A DNA stretch of 64,000 nt from Levilactobacillus zymae DSM 19395 (GCF_001434115.1 NZ_AZDW01000013.1:248001-312000); one strand, 5' to 3'. Positions 51,059 through 62,231 are shown, counted from the first letter of the stretch. The notes: generated by a model not told the origin, from the letters alone. Translations and numbers: made by a program.

Positions 51059-51439
51059 ATGAACCAATTTCCCCAACAACTCAAAAAACTTAGAAAAGCC
51101 ACGAATACTACCCAGGACGACCTAGCTAGTCAGTTATTCGTGACCCGCCAGGCCATTTCCAAATGGGAATCCGGGGACTCCACGCCCGACCTGACAAACC
51201 TGATCAAGTTAACCGATATCTTTAACGTCAGCCTCGACACACTAGTTTTTGGTCGTGACGAGCAGGACTCAAAAGTCGATACGAGTGAATTCGTATTCGA
51301 TCCCAAGCGGAACCGTTACGTGCGCCGGTTCGGCAACATGAACTTTTGGGATTTTCTGGCCGGTTATTGGTGGGTCCTGGTGATTCTGGCTTTTATCATC
51401 GGATTCTTTTCAATCTTCTGGGCGGCGTCGGCACATTAA
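51059..51439 (+). CDS. Xre-type HTH regulator with C-terminal membrane segment
   Basis: A 126-residue protein. The N-terminal HTH (residues 8-62) reads LKKLRKATNTTQDDLASQLFVTRQAISKWE, the classic Cro/CI form. The C-terminus (about 100-121) is a hydrophobic helix WVLVILAFIIGFFSIFW. Membrane-linked regulators of this type are often found with lantibiotic ABC exporters and sense cell-envelope stress. It is the last gene of the ABC operon. Confidence 0.85.
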   Translation: MNQFPQQLKKLRKATNTTQDDLASQLFVTRQAISKWESGDSTPDLTNLIKLTDIFNVSLDTLVFGRDEQDSKVDTSEFVFDPKRNRYVRRFGNMNFWDFLAGYWWVLVILAFIIGFFSIFWAASAH

Positions 51440-51448
51440 CTCCCGTCC

Positions 51449-51703
51449 TCACATCACCCAAAACCAGGGGAATAACAGAAACCGCCACAGCACACACCCT
51501 AACGTATCCCCGTATGCCGGTTCCAGCTTTTCTCGCTGGTTCTCGAGGTAAACGGCCGGAAAGCCAATGAGGAAAAACAAGGTGCCAGAGATTCTGGTGT
51601 TACTGTTCAACCGCCAAAGATCGGCGATGACCCAAATCAACGTGATGACGTAAACCAGCCGAACGCCCCACAACAGGCCCTTAATTTTAGTCAGCGCGTT
51701 CAT
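51449..51703 (-). CDS. Small membrane protein of unknown function
   Basis: An 84-residue protein with a hydrophobic segment (about 9-30, LLWGVRLVYVITLIWVIADLW) and a second one near 40-52 (GTLFFLIGFPAVYL). ATG follows AAGGGGGATGG. It converges with the ABC operon. No family recognised. Confidence 0.6.
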   Translation of the reverse strand: MNALTKIKGLLWGVRLVYVITLIWVIADLWRLNSNTRISGTLFFLIGFPAVYLENQREKLEPAYGDTLGCVLWRFLLFPWFWVM

Positions 51704-51753
51704 GGTGCCATCCCCCTTCTAAGTCCAGCATACCGAAAGCTACCGACCAACGC

Positions 51754-51796
51754 AAAACGCCTCCCAAGCGGCATCATGCCGTCTGGGAGGCGTTTT
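51754..51796 (-). terminator. Terminator of the methionine operon
   Basis: Arms AAAACGCCTCCCA and TGGGAGGCGTTTT, with CGGCAT/ATGCCG top, after hom. Confidence 0.88.
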
Positions 51797-51823
51797 AATT
51801 AGGGTTACTTCTATATTATAAGG

Positions 51824-53104
51824 TTACCCGATAGCTGCGCGCGAGATTGCCTCGCGGTCTGCCGCGACTTCCGGCCACTGCACCGTCCCGGCAATCGGGA
51901 CAATCTGGAGATCCTCGGTGGCCCGCAGGATTCGCACCTGTTGGGGGTTCAAAACATCGGTGCGGTACACGCCCGCAGCCACCGGCGTCAAGACCAATTG
52001 GTTGGTCGCCGCGTAGCACTGCAGGTCGACCGGCGCCAGGTCACTGAATAAGAGGTAGCTTTGCGCCAACGCCGCCAGGTTGGTCACCGGTAACTGTTGG
52101 ACCGGCGCACTCAACGCGGTACCACGGACCCCCTGTTGCAGCCGACGGGTGGCGACCAGCACGTCGTTTAAGACGCTGTTGGCCGTGGCCGTACTGCCGG
52201 CACCGGGGCCGGTATACAGGCTTTCGCCGATGGCCTGGCTCCGGATGGCGACCCCGTTTTGCACGCCCTGGACCTGGCTTAAAATCTGGGTCGTCGGCAC
52301 CGCGACCGGGGCGACCCGGCAGTACAGGTGATCGGCGTGGCGTTGTGCCTGGGCCAGTAACTTGATCTGCCAGCCGTGTTGCGCGGCGAATTGACACTGC
52401 GCGGCCGTCACGGTGGTGATGCCGACCGGGCGAATCTGTTCTCTGGTCAGGTGTTGGCCGAACGCCAGTTGGCCGAGAATCATCAATTTATAGGTGGTGT
52501 CCAGACCGCTGACGTCGTTGGTCGGGTCGCTTTCCGCGTAGCCCGCCCGTTGTGCCGCCGTGAGTGCCTGGTCGTAGGACTGCCCCGCCGTCATGGCGCT
52601 TAAGATGTAGTTGGCGGTCCCGTTTAAGATTCCGGTCACGGCCTGCACGGTGTCGGTGGCGTAGCTGTCCGTGAGCGTCCGTAAGATGGGGATGCCCCCG
52701 GCCACGCTGGCCTCGTAAAATAGGTCGCAGTGCTCGCGCCGGGCTAAGGCAATCAACTCCTGACCGGCCGTCGCAATCAGGTCCTTGTTGGCGGTGATCA
52801 CGGACTTGCCGTGGGTCAACGCCGCCACGATGGCCTGTTTGGCCGTCGTCAGCGTGCCCATTACCTCAATCACCAATTGAATCTGCGGGTCCGCCACCAC
52901 GGCGGTGATGGAATCGGTCAGGTGCGTTTCCGGGGGTAAGGGGACCTGCCGGGCGCGGGCTAAATGGGCCACGGCCACCTTAGTCAGTTGTAACTGAATG
53001 CCTTGAGTCTCTTCAATCGTGGTCACGGCTTGCGGCCAACGGGTAATCACCCCGCTGCCGACGGTCCCTAACCCCAACATGCCAACTTGAATGGTCGTGG
53101 TCAT
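51824..53104 (-). CDS. hom: Homoserine dehydrogenase
   Basis: A 426-residue enzyme reducing aspartate semialdehyde to homoserine. The NAD(P) loop is GLGTVGSG near 10-17, the conserved TANKDLIA near 104 and the catalytic lysine region AGYAESDPTNDVSGLD near 190. The C-terminal regulatory ACT-like part is present. It is the last gene of the T-box-controlled metA-metY-hom unit and supplies homoserine for MetA. ATG follows AAAGGAG. Confidence 0.92.
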   Translation of the reverse strand: MTTTIQVGMLGLGTVGSGVITRWPQAVTTIEETQGIQLQLTKVAVAHLARARQVPLPPETHLTDSITAVVADPQIQLVIEVMGTLTTAKQAIVAALTHGKSVITANKDLIATAGQELIALARREHCDLFYEASVAGGIPILRTLTDSYATDTVQAVTGILNGTANYILSAMTAGQSYDQALTAAQRAGYAESDPTNDVSGLDTTYKLMILGQLAFGQHLTREQIRPVGITTVTAAQCQFAAQHGWQIKLLAQAQRHADHLYCRVAPVAVPTTQILSQVQGVQNGVAIRSQAIGESLYTGPGAGSTATANSVLNDVLVATRRLQQGVRGTALSAPVQQLPVTNLAALAQSYLLFSDLAPVDLQCYAATNQLVLTPVAAGVYRTDVLNPQQVRILRATEDLQIVPIAGTVQWPEVAADREAISRAAIG

Positions 53105-53120
53105 TGGTCAGCGCTCCTTT

Positions 53121-55279
<2,159 letters not shown>

Positions 55280-55312
55280 GTGATGACTTCCTTTCAATTA
55301 AATTTCGTCAAA

Positions 55313-55600
55313 GAAAAAAGCTTCCGTCCAATTAGTCTCTAATCATTAGAAACTAACGGACGAAAGCTTTCGCGTTACCACCGTAATTTACGACTACCTC
55401 GCGATAGCCGTCTCGACAAGTACCCCGGGAAATCCCGGGAGACTCCGCAAGATATCGGTTGCCTCCGCACCCGTAGCCTTGCGACCCGGGTCATGACTCC
55501 AAGCTCATCTTCACGCGGCTGACGATTGCTTCTCGCACCAAATCGAAGCTCTCTGGAAATCGTCGGCGTTGCTACTCTTCTCTTCAACGTCTTTAATCAT
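55313..55600 (-). promoter_or_regulatory. Methionine T-box riboswitch
   Basis: A T-box leader upstream of metA. The T-box sequence is GGTGGTAACGCG (55371-55382). Stem I is visible in the 5' part: GCTTC...GAAGC at its top with ACGATT/AATCGT below. The specifier loop GTGAAG-ATG-AGC has the methionine codon ATG at 55506-55508. A terminator hairpin with U run follows (55313-55370, arms AGCTTTCGTCCGTTAGT-like and ACTAATTGGACGGAAGCT). Uncharged tRNA-Met would prevent termination and switch on methionine synthesis. Confidence 0.9.
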
Positions 55601-55616
55601 TTTTTAATTTAAAGCT

Positions 55617-55645
55617 AATCTACCACCAGATTTTATTAGTGTCAA
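55617..55645 (-). promoter_or_regulatory. Promoter of the T-box/met operon
   Basis: -35 TTGACA (55640-55645), 17-nt spacer, -10 TAGATT (55617-55622), minus strand. It places the RNA start at about 55610, just before the T-box leader. Confidence 0.75.
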
Positions 55646-55848
55646 CTCATTTTCTGAAAAAAGTTGCTGGTGGTCACGGGTAACCCGTGTAGGCAGATGC
55701 GGGCTCGTTCCCGTTGTGCCGCCGGTTCGGTACTGGCTGGACGATCTTCCGGGCGTTGGAAAAAAAGTCCGGTTCACGTGACACCGCCCCACCGGCCCAA
55801 CTGAAAAAATTGGACCCCGCAATTAATCTGTGCAACCCGATTTTTTAG

Positions 55849-56715
55849 CTATTTTTGCCACAAGAATTTGATCAGTAGCCGATTGACCTGCGCATTATCG
55901 TGTAACTTACTGTGTTGAGCGTTGGCCCCCACGATGCGGCGTTCCTGGTACGACTTAGCCCGGTCGGCCACCAGATAACGCAGCGACTTGGACGAGGCGT
56001 TGCTGACGCGGCCGTCCGAATGGGTGCCGTTGTTCAGGTCGCCATAAATGTTAAGCACCCGGGCCTGCCGCGGATAACGTTGCCGCAACGCCAACAATTG
56101 CTGGTAGTCGCGGTCCATCTTCGTGGGCTTCCCCGCCGCCGTTAATTTCATCCGGTTGGGCTCGTCGTTCATCCCCAGGATGCCGTTAAAGTGCCCGGCG
56201 ATGTCGACCTGTCGCTGCAGTTGCGGCAAGTGACTGTTCTGCGCGTTTTTCAAGAGGTAAAAGACCATGGCCATGTTGCCCATCGAGTGCCCCACCAGGT
56301 TGAACCGGGTGATGTGGTAGGTTTTCTGCAACCCGGTGATCACGTTTTTGGCCCAGTCGGCCGTGGTGCGATAATCACCGTCGCGGTTGGCCGTGAACTG
56401 GACCGCCACGATGGGATGATAGTCGCCGGCCTTAAACCGCCCGCGCCAGCTGACGTGACCGTCCTTGGCGACGGTGGCGTGCAAAACGGTGCGGGTCACC
56501 CCGGCCTTTTGCGCGGCGCGAATCATTGGCATCTCGGCGTTGGCACTACTGCCGTAACCGTGAAAGAACAGTGTCGGGACGTACTTGGCCCCGTCGAGTT
56601 TGGTGGTGCTGGCTTGCGGCCCCGTTTTGCCGCGCGCCGCACAACCGCCGAGAATCAGTAAGATGATGAGACCGAGACTGAACCAAAAGTGTCGTTTGCG
56701 TAATTGTCGTTTCAT
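55849..56715 (-). CDS. Lipoprotein alpha/beta hydrolase (DUF915)
   Basis: A 288-residue exported hydrolase. The hydrophobic start and LGGC (lipobox, cysteine near 25) predict a lipid-anchored protein. DUF915-type: FFHGYGSSANAE near 50 and nucleophile serine in NLVGHSMGNMAM near 140. A histidine in AQHSKLHDN near 272 may complete the triad. It probably acts on an ester at the cell surface. Monocistronic with GGGAGC ribosome site. Confidence 0.85.
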   Translation of the reverse strand: MKRQLRKRHFWFSLGLIILLILGGCAARGKTGPQASTTKLDGAKYVPTLFFHGYGSSANAEMPMIRAAQKAGVTRTVLHATVAKDGHVSWRGRFKAGDYHPIVAVQFTANRDGDYRTTADWAKNVITGLQKTYHITRFNLVGHSMGNMAMVFYLLKNAQNSHLPQLQRQVDIAGHFNGILGMNDEPNRMKLTAAGKPTKMDRDYQQLLALRQRYPRQARVLNIYGDLNNGTHSDGRVSNASSKSLRYLVADRAKSYQERRIVGANAQHSKLHDNAQVNRLLIKFLWQK

Positions 56716-56811
56716 GTGACTAATCGCTCCCCTAGCAATTAATTTATTTATTTTAGTATACGGCGAATTGTCCGCGGCGTCACGGGATCACCTTGCCACA
56801 ACGTAAGGCAC

Positions 56812-56856
56812 TAAACGCCGTCCGGATCTCCACAGAGAAGATTCAGACGGCGTTTA
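56812..56856 (-). terminator. Terminator after the degenerate aldo/keto reductase gene
   Basis: Arms TAAACGCCGTC and GACGGCGTTTA, extended by GGATCT/AGATTC. Confidence 0.75.
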
Positions 56857-56858
56857 CT

Positions 56859-57653
56859 TTACCAAAAATTTTCGGTCGGGTTCCGCAGCGTGGCGAACCG
56901 GTGCAGGTCATTCACCGAAAGGGGCCCGGCCAACCGGGTGTCCGTTGCGAGTTGCGCGGGTGTTCGCGCCGTCAAAAGGGGCAAGATACCCCGTTGCACG
57001 CAAAACCGGACCGTCAACTGGGCCGCACTCACCCCGTACTTTTCGGCCATGAGGCGCACGCCGCGGTTACGCACCGGCTTTTCCGCGACTACCGGGGCCG
57101 CGATTAACAAGTGGTGGGCCCGCGCAAAGGGTAACAGCTGGCCCAGTGGTCGACCGATTAGCCCAGAAATTTGGACAACGGCCGGCGGAACGGTCGCGTG
57201 ACGCCAGAAATTTTGTAAGTCCGGTAGGGTTAAGCCAGCGACGCCAATGGCCCGTACCAGCCCGGCGCGCGTGAGTTCTTCTAGGTTCCGCCGCGCGGTG
57301 AGCCAATCTTGCCCGGTCCGGTCCGCGGTCCACACACACAAATCCACCGTACTCAGGCCGAGACACTTCAGCGCGCCCGTCACCGTCGGTCGAATGGCGG
57401 TGGGCGCTACCGTGGAGGCCAGCTGAACGGTCACAAAGATGGTCGACCGCCGGAACCCCGATTCTCGAATCGCTTGCCCGACCTGGGCCGTATTGGTGGC
57501 CGGCAGGGTCAGGTCCAGCTGGCGGTAACCCAGGCGCAAGGCCGCTAAGACCAGTTGCCGGGTCCGACCTACCGGGAGTTGCTGGGTACGAAGGCCCATC
57601 TTGGGGATGCGCGCCCCGGTATTTAACCGATAATCCGTCGTTAAGTTAGTCAT
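56859..57653 (-). CDS. Aldo/keto reductase-like protein lacking catalytic residues
   Basis: A 264-residue relative of the aldo/keto reductases at 21535 and 42579 (MGLRTQQLPVG start, RAIGVAGLTLPDLQNFW, PLGQLLPFARAHHLLIAAP). The catalytic set is mostly gone: aspartate D47 remains, but the tyrosine position is A52, the lysine is Q77 and the histidine is T109. The barrel strands are otherwise kept and the frame is intact for full length, with ATG after GAAGGCAA. It may be a binding or regulatory protein, or a gene on its way out. Confidence 0.8.
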   Translation of the reverse strand: MTNLTTDYRLNTGARIPKMGLRTQQLPVGRTRQLVLAALRLGYRQLDLTLPATNTAQVGQAIRESGFRRSTIFVTVQLASTVAPTAIRPTVTGALKCLGLSTVDLCVWTADRTGQDWLTARRNLEELTRAGLVRAIGVAGLTLPDLQNFWRHATVPPAVVQISGLIGRPLGQLLPFARAHHLLIAAPVVAEKPVRNRGVRLMAEKYGVSAAQLTVRFCVQRGILPLLTARTPAQLATDTRLAGPLSVNDLHRFATLRNPTENFW

Positions 57654-57674
57654 GGAGAATTGCCTTCTTTACAC

Positions 57675-58526
57675 TTATAGGGTGGCCGTTAAAATGCTCC
57701 CGGCGACGATCAGCACCAGGCCGCTAATGGTCAGCCGTAACTCCCGGGGACTTTTCTTTTCGTGGAGAATGAAGATAGCCCCTAAGGTCGAAACTACCAC
57801 GCTCAACTGGGTGATGACGAAAACCGTAGCGATACCGGCCGCCTGGGCCGCAAAGATGTAGGCCAGTGACGACAGGCCAAAGACCAACCCAATCAAACCG
57901 TTGCCCCAGCTAGCCGGTTCGGCGAAGGCCCGCCCCTTAGTTTGCCAGAAGACGTACACTAGCGCCCCACAAAAGATGCCCAACATTTCGGGGAAAAACA
58001 GGTGGATGCCCGCGGCGTCGATCGTTTTGGGTAAGGCGCTGTAGGCCCAATACCCGATGGTGGTCGGCACCAGGATCGCCAGCCCGGACGTTAACGAAGA
58101 TTGCCCCGTGCTTTTAGTGTCCGTGATGGCGGTCAGCGCGACCCCGGCCACCACTAAAATGATGGCAACGGTCCCCAGCAAGCGGGCGGTGGTCCCGGCC
58201 CATTCACCGAAGATCAGCACCCCGATCAGCGACGTGCCAACGATTTGTAGGCCCGTGGAAATGGGCATGGTACGGGTCACGCCGATGCGGGTGAAGGCCA
58301 CGAACTGCCCGACCTCGCCCCAGGCCCACAGGAAGCCCGCCGCAAAACTCAACCAAAAGTTAAGCCCGTGAACGCTCCCAGAGAAGAGCCCCACCAACAA
58401 GCCGACCAGCCCAGCCCCCATACCGGTCCCTAAGACCTGATTCGTGGGACTGCCCCCGACCTTGCGGGCAATCAGGGGTTGGGTCCCCCAGCCCAGTGCC
58501 GGAATTAGTGCGAGTAAGATACCCAT
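57675..58526 (-). CDS. GRP-type sugar uptake permease (GlcU/RbsU-like)
   Basis: A 283-residue membrane protein with ten hydrophobic segments, starting ILLALIPALGWGTQPLIARKVGG. This is the glucose/ribose porter (GRP) family of drug/metabolite-type transporters; GTGMGAGLVGLLVGL and LSSLAYIFAAQAAGIA are typical. It imports glucose or ribose with ions. ATG 58526 is preferred; upstream ATGs overlap the ribosome site. It is 21 nt from the degenerate aldo/keto reductase gene and they may be co-transcribed. Confidence 0.88.
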   Translation of the reverse strand: MGILLALIPALGWGTQPLIARKVGGSPTNQVLGTGMGAGLVGLLVGLFSGSVHGLNFWLSFAAGFLWAWGEVGQFVAFTRIGVTRTMPISTGLQIVGTSLIGVLIFGEWAGTTARLLGTVAIILVVAGVALTAITDTKSTGQSSLTSGLAILVPTTIGYWAYSALPKTIDAAGIHLFFPEMLGIFCGALVYVFWQTKGRAFAEPASWGNGLIGLVFGLSSLAYIFAAQAAGIATVFVITQLSVVVSTLGAIFILHEKKSPRELRLTISGLVLIVAGSILTATL

Positions 58527-58787
58527 GTCACCATCCATCCCTTCTAGGCCCCTCATTCATGACGGGGCCCTTTGTGTTAAGTACGGTCATGCTTCAGCTT
58601 TCCCGTCCACTGTACCCCGATTCGCGGGAATGCCCCACCAACGGGGTACTAAATCCGACACAAAAGAAACCTGCCAAATTAACGCTGGGATCCGTTGATT
58701 GACCACCGAAAGCCTATCCACTTGAATTTAAGGCAAAATAAGCTATTATTAAGCATATACTTAAATCAATGCAAAGAAGGGAACTTT

Positions 58788-59570
58788 ATGACCCAGAAAT
58801 CCCGCCTCGCCCAAATCATGACCCACTTGCAACAACGCCAAACGCTCAGTCTCCACGACATCATGGCCCTCACCGGCACCTCCCGGGACACCGCCCGCCG
58901 CGACATCATCAAGTTGGCCGATAGCCAGTTGGCCGAACGCAACTACGGCGGCATCAGCCTGCCCAACACCTTTAATAAGCTGGACCAGTACCTGGACCGG
59001 CAAAACGACCTGCTGACGGTCAAGCGCGCCCTAGCGCAACGGGCCAGTACCCTGTTAGCCGGTCAACGGCTACTGTTTCTCGACGTTTCGTCCACGGTGA
59101 CCTGTCTCCCCCAATACCTGACTACTAAACCCGCGGCCCCCGGCCTACTGGTCACCAATTCGCTCGACGTGGCCGACCAAGCCCTGCGCCATGCCGCCTA
59201 CCGTACGCGCATTCTGGGCGGGCCGCTCAACGCCGAACAGCGGTGCGTTCAGGGCCCCGATAGCATTTTAGACCTCACCAAGTTTCATTTTGAGACAGCA
59301 GTGTTGAGTTGCGCGGGCTTAACGGCTGACGGGGTGTACTACGCCTACGAAGACGACATCGCCGTGAAGGCCGCCCTCAAGCAACAAAGTACACAGCTCA
59401 TGTTGCTGGTGGACCACACTAAAGTGAACGTGACCCACAACTTTCGGCTCTTTAAGCCCAGCGACTTCGCCACCATCGTGACCGACCAGCCCCTACCGGC
59501 CGAAATTGCCGCCCAGATTCCGGCGGACCGGTTGGTGGTCTTTGAAGGAGGAACTACTAATCATGACTGA
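58788..59570 (+). CDS. DeoR family transcriptional regulator
   Basis: A 260-residue regulator. The HTH is at 18-40 (LSLHDIMALTGTSRDTARRDIIKL), followed by NYGGISLPN. The C-terminal DeoR sensor (75-235) has GxLNAE-type GGPLNAEQRCVQGP and TKF. DeoR proteins sense sugar phosphates. ATG 58788 has AAGGGAAC upstream. It overlaps the Nudix gene by 8 nt. The divergent neighbour is the GRP sugar permease, a natural target, but the inference is by position only. Confidence 0.88.
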   Translation: MTQKSRLAQIMTHLQQRQTLSLHDIMALTGTSRDTARRDIIKLADSQLAERNYGGISLPNTFNKLDQYLDRQNDLLTVKRALAQRASTLLAGQRLLFLDVSSTVTCLPQYLTTKPAAPGLLVTNSLDVADQALRHAAYRTRILGGPLNAEQRCVQGPDSILDLTKFHFETAVLSCAGLTADGVYYAYEDDIAVKAALKQQSTQLMLLVDHTKVNVTHNFRLFKPSDFATIVTDQPLPAEIAAQIPADRLVVFEGGTTNHD

Positions 59571-60177
59571 CGACCTACTAACCACCCAACGCAACATGCT
59601 GGCCCTGATTCAAAGCGGCCTGGCGTTTACCCAGGACCCGTTCGACCGGGACCGCTACCAAAAACTCCAAGCCTTTCTCCTACAACAAATGGCCCTCAAT
59701 CCCCAGGTGAACGTGGCTCAACTGAAAACGGCGCTAACCCAAGATACCGGGTACGTGACGCCCAAGGTCGACGTGCGCGCGTTGATCCTAAAAGCCGACC
59801 GTGTTTTGCTGGTGCAAGACGTGCCCACGCAGACCTGGGCGCTTCCCGGCGGTTACGCGGACGTCGGTTATTCGCCCCGGGAAAACATTCAGCGCGAAGT
59901 CCGCGAGGAGACCGGTTTGGCCGTGCGGGTCCGCGGCCTGTTACATATCTTTGACACGGCCCGGCGTCCCGACATCCCCCAGGTTGCCCAGTTTTACAAG
60001 TTGGTCTTCGCGTGCGACCCGCTGGATGGTCACTTCGAACCCAACATGGAGGTCGACCGGATCGGCTATTTCGACCTAGCCGCCCTGCCGCCGTTGTCGT
60101 TGAACCGGACCACACCGGAACAATTGACCACGCTGCTACAAGCGCAACGCACGCAGACGCTCAGCCGAACCGACTAG
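59563..60177 (+). CDS. Nudix hydrolase with NUDIX_N domain
   Basis: A 204-residue protein. Residues 1-65 form the NUDIX_N region (helical). The Nudix box is GGYADVGYSPRENIQREVREETG near 100-122: the REVREETG part is intact, but the first glutamate of GX5E is tyrosine, a rare change. NUDIX_N proteins are often ADP-ribose or sugar-nucleotide pyrophosphatases. It is translationally coupled to the DeoR regulator (8-nt overlap), so the substrate may relate to its sugar signal. Confidence 0.85.
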   Translation: MTDDLLTTQRNMLALIQSGLAFTQDPFDRDRYQKLQAFLLQQMALNPQVNVAQLKTALTQDTGYVTPKVDVRALILKADRVLLVQDVPTQTWALPGGYADVGYSPRENIQREVREETGLAVRVRGLLHIFDTARRPDIPQVAQFYKLVFACDPLDGHFEPNMEVDRIGYFDLAALPPLSLNRTTPEQLTTLLQAQRTQTLSRTD

Positions 60178-60382
60178 TTATCCGCTCTCCGCTCGACCCG
60201 TTGCGGCGCCAAATTCTCGTAAAAGTGTGATGTTTTCGTGACCACGACCTTGTGATTTCATTAAGCCCCCAAAGAAACCGTAAAGACCACCCCCAAACGG
60301 TGTTGTTAGCGGGTCTTCTGCGCTAGTATGGGAAACATATTCAGTTACCCGCTGATCTCAATTCTCAAACGGAGGTGGTTAT

Positions 60383-60904
60383 ATGCGCTGGGAACCCTTA
60401 CTCATCATCTTACTTGTGGCCAGTCTAAGTGGCCTGACCATTCTGACTACGGTGGTCAATCGGCAACATCGTTGGTTTGCCTTAATCACCTTAGGCTACT
60501 TAACCAGTTTGGCCGCTATCGTGTTCACCCCCTTAGCCTTTACCGGCACGGCCGTTTACATCATGCCGCCCGGCACGGGACGCGTGAACCTGACCCAACT
60601 CGACTTATTTAACCTGGGCTTTGCCGAAAATATCCTGATGACCCTGCCACTCGGCCTGCTGGTCAAATGGCTGTGGCCGCGCCTACCGCTGATTGGCGTG
60701 ACCCTCTTCGGGTTCTTCGTCGGCGGCAGTATCGAAACCATGCAATACGTCCTGTCCCACCACTGGTTGATCAACCGCAGTAGCGACATCAACGACGTCT
60801 TAGCCAACATGCTGGGTGTCTTGGTGGGCGGCGCCTTAGTGGCCTTGTACTACCACTTCAGACCGGTGCGCCAACGCAAGCTGGCCGCCGCTCAGGACAG
60901 TTAG
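60383..60904 (+). CDS. VanZ family membrane protein
   Basis: A 173-residue protein with four hydrophobic segments. The VanZ hallmarks are NILMTLPLGLL near 87 and RSSDINDVLANMLGVLVG near 132. VanZ-like proteins lower teicoplanin binding in some hosts; in lactobacilli the role is not known. Monocistronic with CGGAGGTGG ribosome site and a terminator. Confidence 0.88.
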   Translation: MRWEPLLIILLVASLSGLTILTTVVNRQHRWFALITLGYLTSLAAIVFTPLAFTGTAVYIMPPGTGRVNLTQLDLFNLGFAENILMTLPLGLLVKWLWPRLPLIGVTLFGFFVGGSIETMQYVLSHHWLINRSSDINDVLANMLGVLVGGALVALYYHFRPVRQRKLAAAQDS

Positions 60905-60926
60905 CCCCTTGTTAACGACAACTCAC

Positions 60927-60963
60927 AAAAGTCCCGTCGGTCAGCTCGACCGGCGGGGCTTTT
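60927..60963 (+). terminator. Terminator after vanZ-like gene
   Basis: AGTCCCGTCGGTC and GACCGGCGGGGCT arms with TTTT following. Confidence 0.82.
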
Positions 60964-61032
60964 GCCGTAGTTGCAATCCACCAGCACCCAGCGTAAACTC
61001 AACGTATTACCTGCTTTGGAGAGGATGTTTGC

Positions 61033-62088
61033 ATGTTACCTAGTTTAAAACGCGCCTGGCAAAACCCGTTAACGGCCTATTACCTGGCGCTGGTGCTCCT
61101 GATCATCATCGCGTGGTGCGCCCGGGGCTTCCTGTCGCTGGCGTTGTTCACGGTGATCTTTATTTACCTGGCCAATGCCGCCATCACGGGGATCGAGCGC
61201 CATTTACATCTGGGACATCTGTTGGCGACCCTACTGGTGTACCTGATTTTTCTGGGCATCTTAGTGGCGGCCTTCGCCCAGATCATTCCCCCGCTAGTCG
61301 ATGAGGTGGAAAACCTGCCGCACGCAGTCAACCGCCTGATTCAGACCTACCCGCAGCTGGAAACGTCGGCCAAGAAGTTACTGAAAAATCTGACGCAAAA
61401 CGCGTCCGTGATCAGTAACAGTAAGACCCTCTTCACCTCCGGCATCGGGAAACTTTCCCGGTTGAGTTCCGGGGTCGAAACCATCGTGTTGGCGTTCTTC
61501 TTCAGCTTTATTTTCAACCTAACCAAGGCTCAACTTCAACGCTTCGTCCACGCCTTTACTAAGAGTCGTTTCGCGAAACTGTTCGTACCGATGGGCGACC
61601 TGATTCTCAGCTTCGTTCAGATCTTCGGGACCGTGATTGAGACCCAACTATTAATTTGTTCCATCAACACGGTATTGATGGTCTTAGGCCTCTGGATTCT
61701 GCACATGCCGAGCCTGCTGATCTTAGGGATTGCCGTGTTCTTCCTGGGCTTGATTCCGGTGGCCGGGGTCCTGATCTCGCTGATTCCACTGACCATCATC
61801 GCCTTCGTGACCGGCGGCGTGTTACGGGTCTTGGAGGTCCTGGTCTTGGTCATCCTGGTGCACCTGTTTGAATCCTACTTCCTGCACCCCCGCTTGATGG
61901 CCAACGCCACCAACCTGCCGATCTTCGTGACCTTCATTACTTTGATCGTCAGCGAGCAGATCTTCGGCACCTGGGGGCTGATCGTTGGCGTGCCGCTGGT
62001 GGCCTTCTTCCTGAAGGTCTTTGACGTCCAGCTCACGACGCCCAAGCAACCACACCAACCGAAAATGACGAGTTCACCTTCTAAATAA
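61033..62088 (+). CDS. AI-2E family transporter
   Basis: A 351-residue membrane protein with seven or eight hydrophobic segments. Family features are a long extracellular helix after segment 3 (PPLVDEVENLPHAVNRLI), TQLLICSINTVLM near 208 and SYFLHPRLMANATNLP near 296. Members export autoinducer-2 or act as Na+/H+-type antiporters; the exact substrate is not established. ATG follows GGAGAGGA and it ends at a terminator. Confidence 0.9.
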   Translation: MLPSLKRAWQNPLTAYYLALVLLIIIAWCARGFLSLALFTVIFIYLANAAITGIERHLHLGHLLATLLVYLIFLGILVAAFAQIIPPLVDEVENLPHAVNRLIQTYPQLETSAKKLLKNLTQNASVISNSKTLFTSGIGKLSRLSSGVETIVLAFFFSFIFNLTKAQLQRFVHAFTKSRFAKLFVPMGDLILSFVQIFGTVIETQLLICSINTVLMVLGLWILHMPSLLILGIAVFFLGLIPVAGVLISLIPLTIIAFVTGGVLRVLEVLVLVILVHLFESYFLHPRLMANATNLPIFVTFITLIVSEQIFGTWGLIVGVPLVAFFLKVFDVQLTTPKQPHQPKMTSSPSK

Positions 62089-62095
62089 TAGATTT

Positions 62096-62144
62096 AATCC
62101 CGTTGACCAGGAGCTCCCCTTGGGTTCTGGTCAACGGGATTTTT
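62096..62144 (+). terminator. Terminator after the AI-2E gene
   Basis: Arms AATCCCGTTGACCAG and CTGGTCAACGGGATT, then TTT. Confidence 0.88.
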
Positions 62145-62198
62145 GGGTCGTAACGTCGGCCCTGACGGTTGTTTGGTGAACTTATGCTATACTAACTG

Positions 62199-62211
62199 AT
62201 AGATATCTAAT
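62199..62211. promoter_or_regulatory. MarR operator at the regulator's own promoter
   Basis: TAGATATCTA palindrome just after an extended -10 (TGCTATACT, TATACT at 62187-62192). The same site occurs twice before the exporter. Confidence 0.75.
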
Positions 62212-62231
62212 CATTTAAGGAGTCTTAACCC

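Noticed and set aside
55604-55822. 72-residue minus-strand ORF upstream of the T-box
   Set aside because: It contains the met promoter and has no ribosome site.
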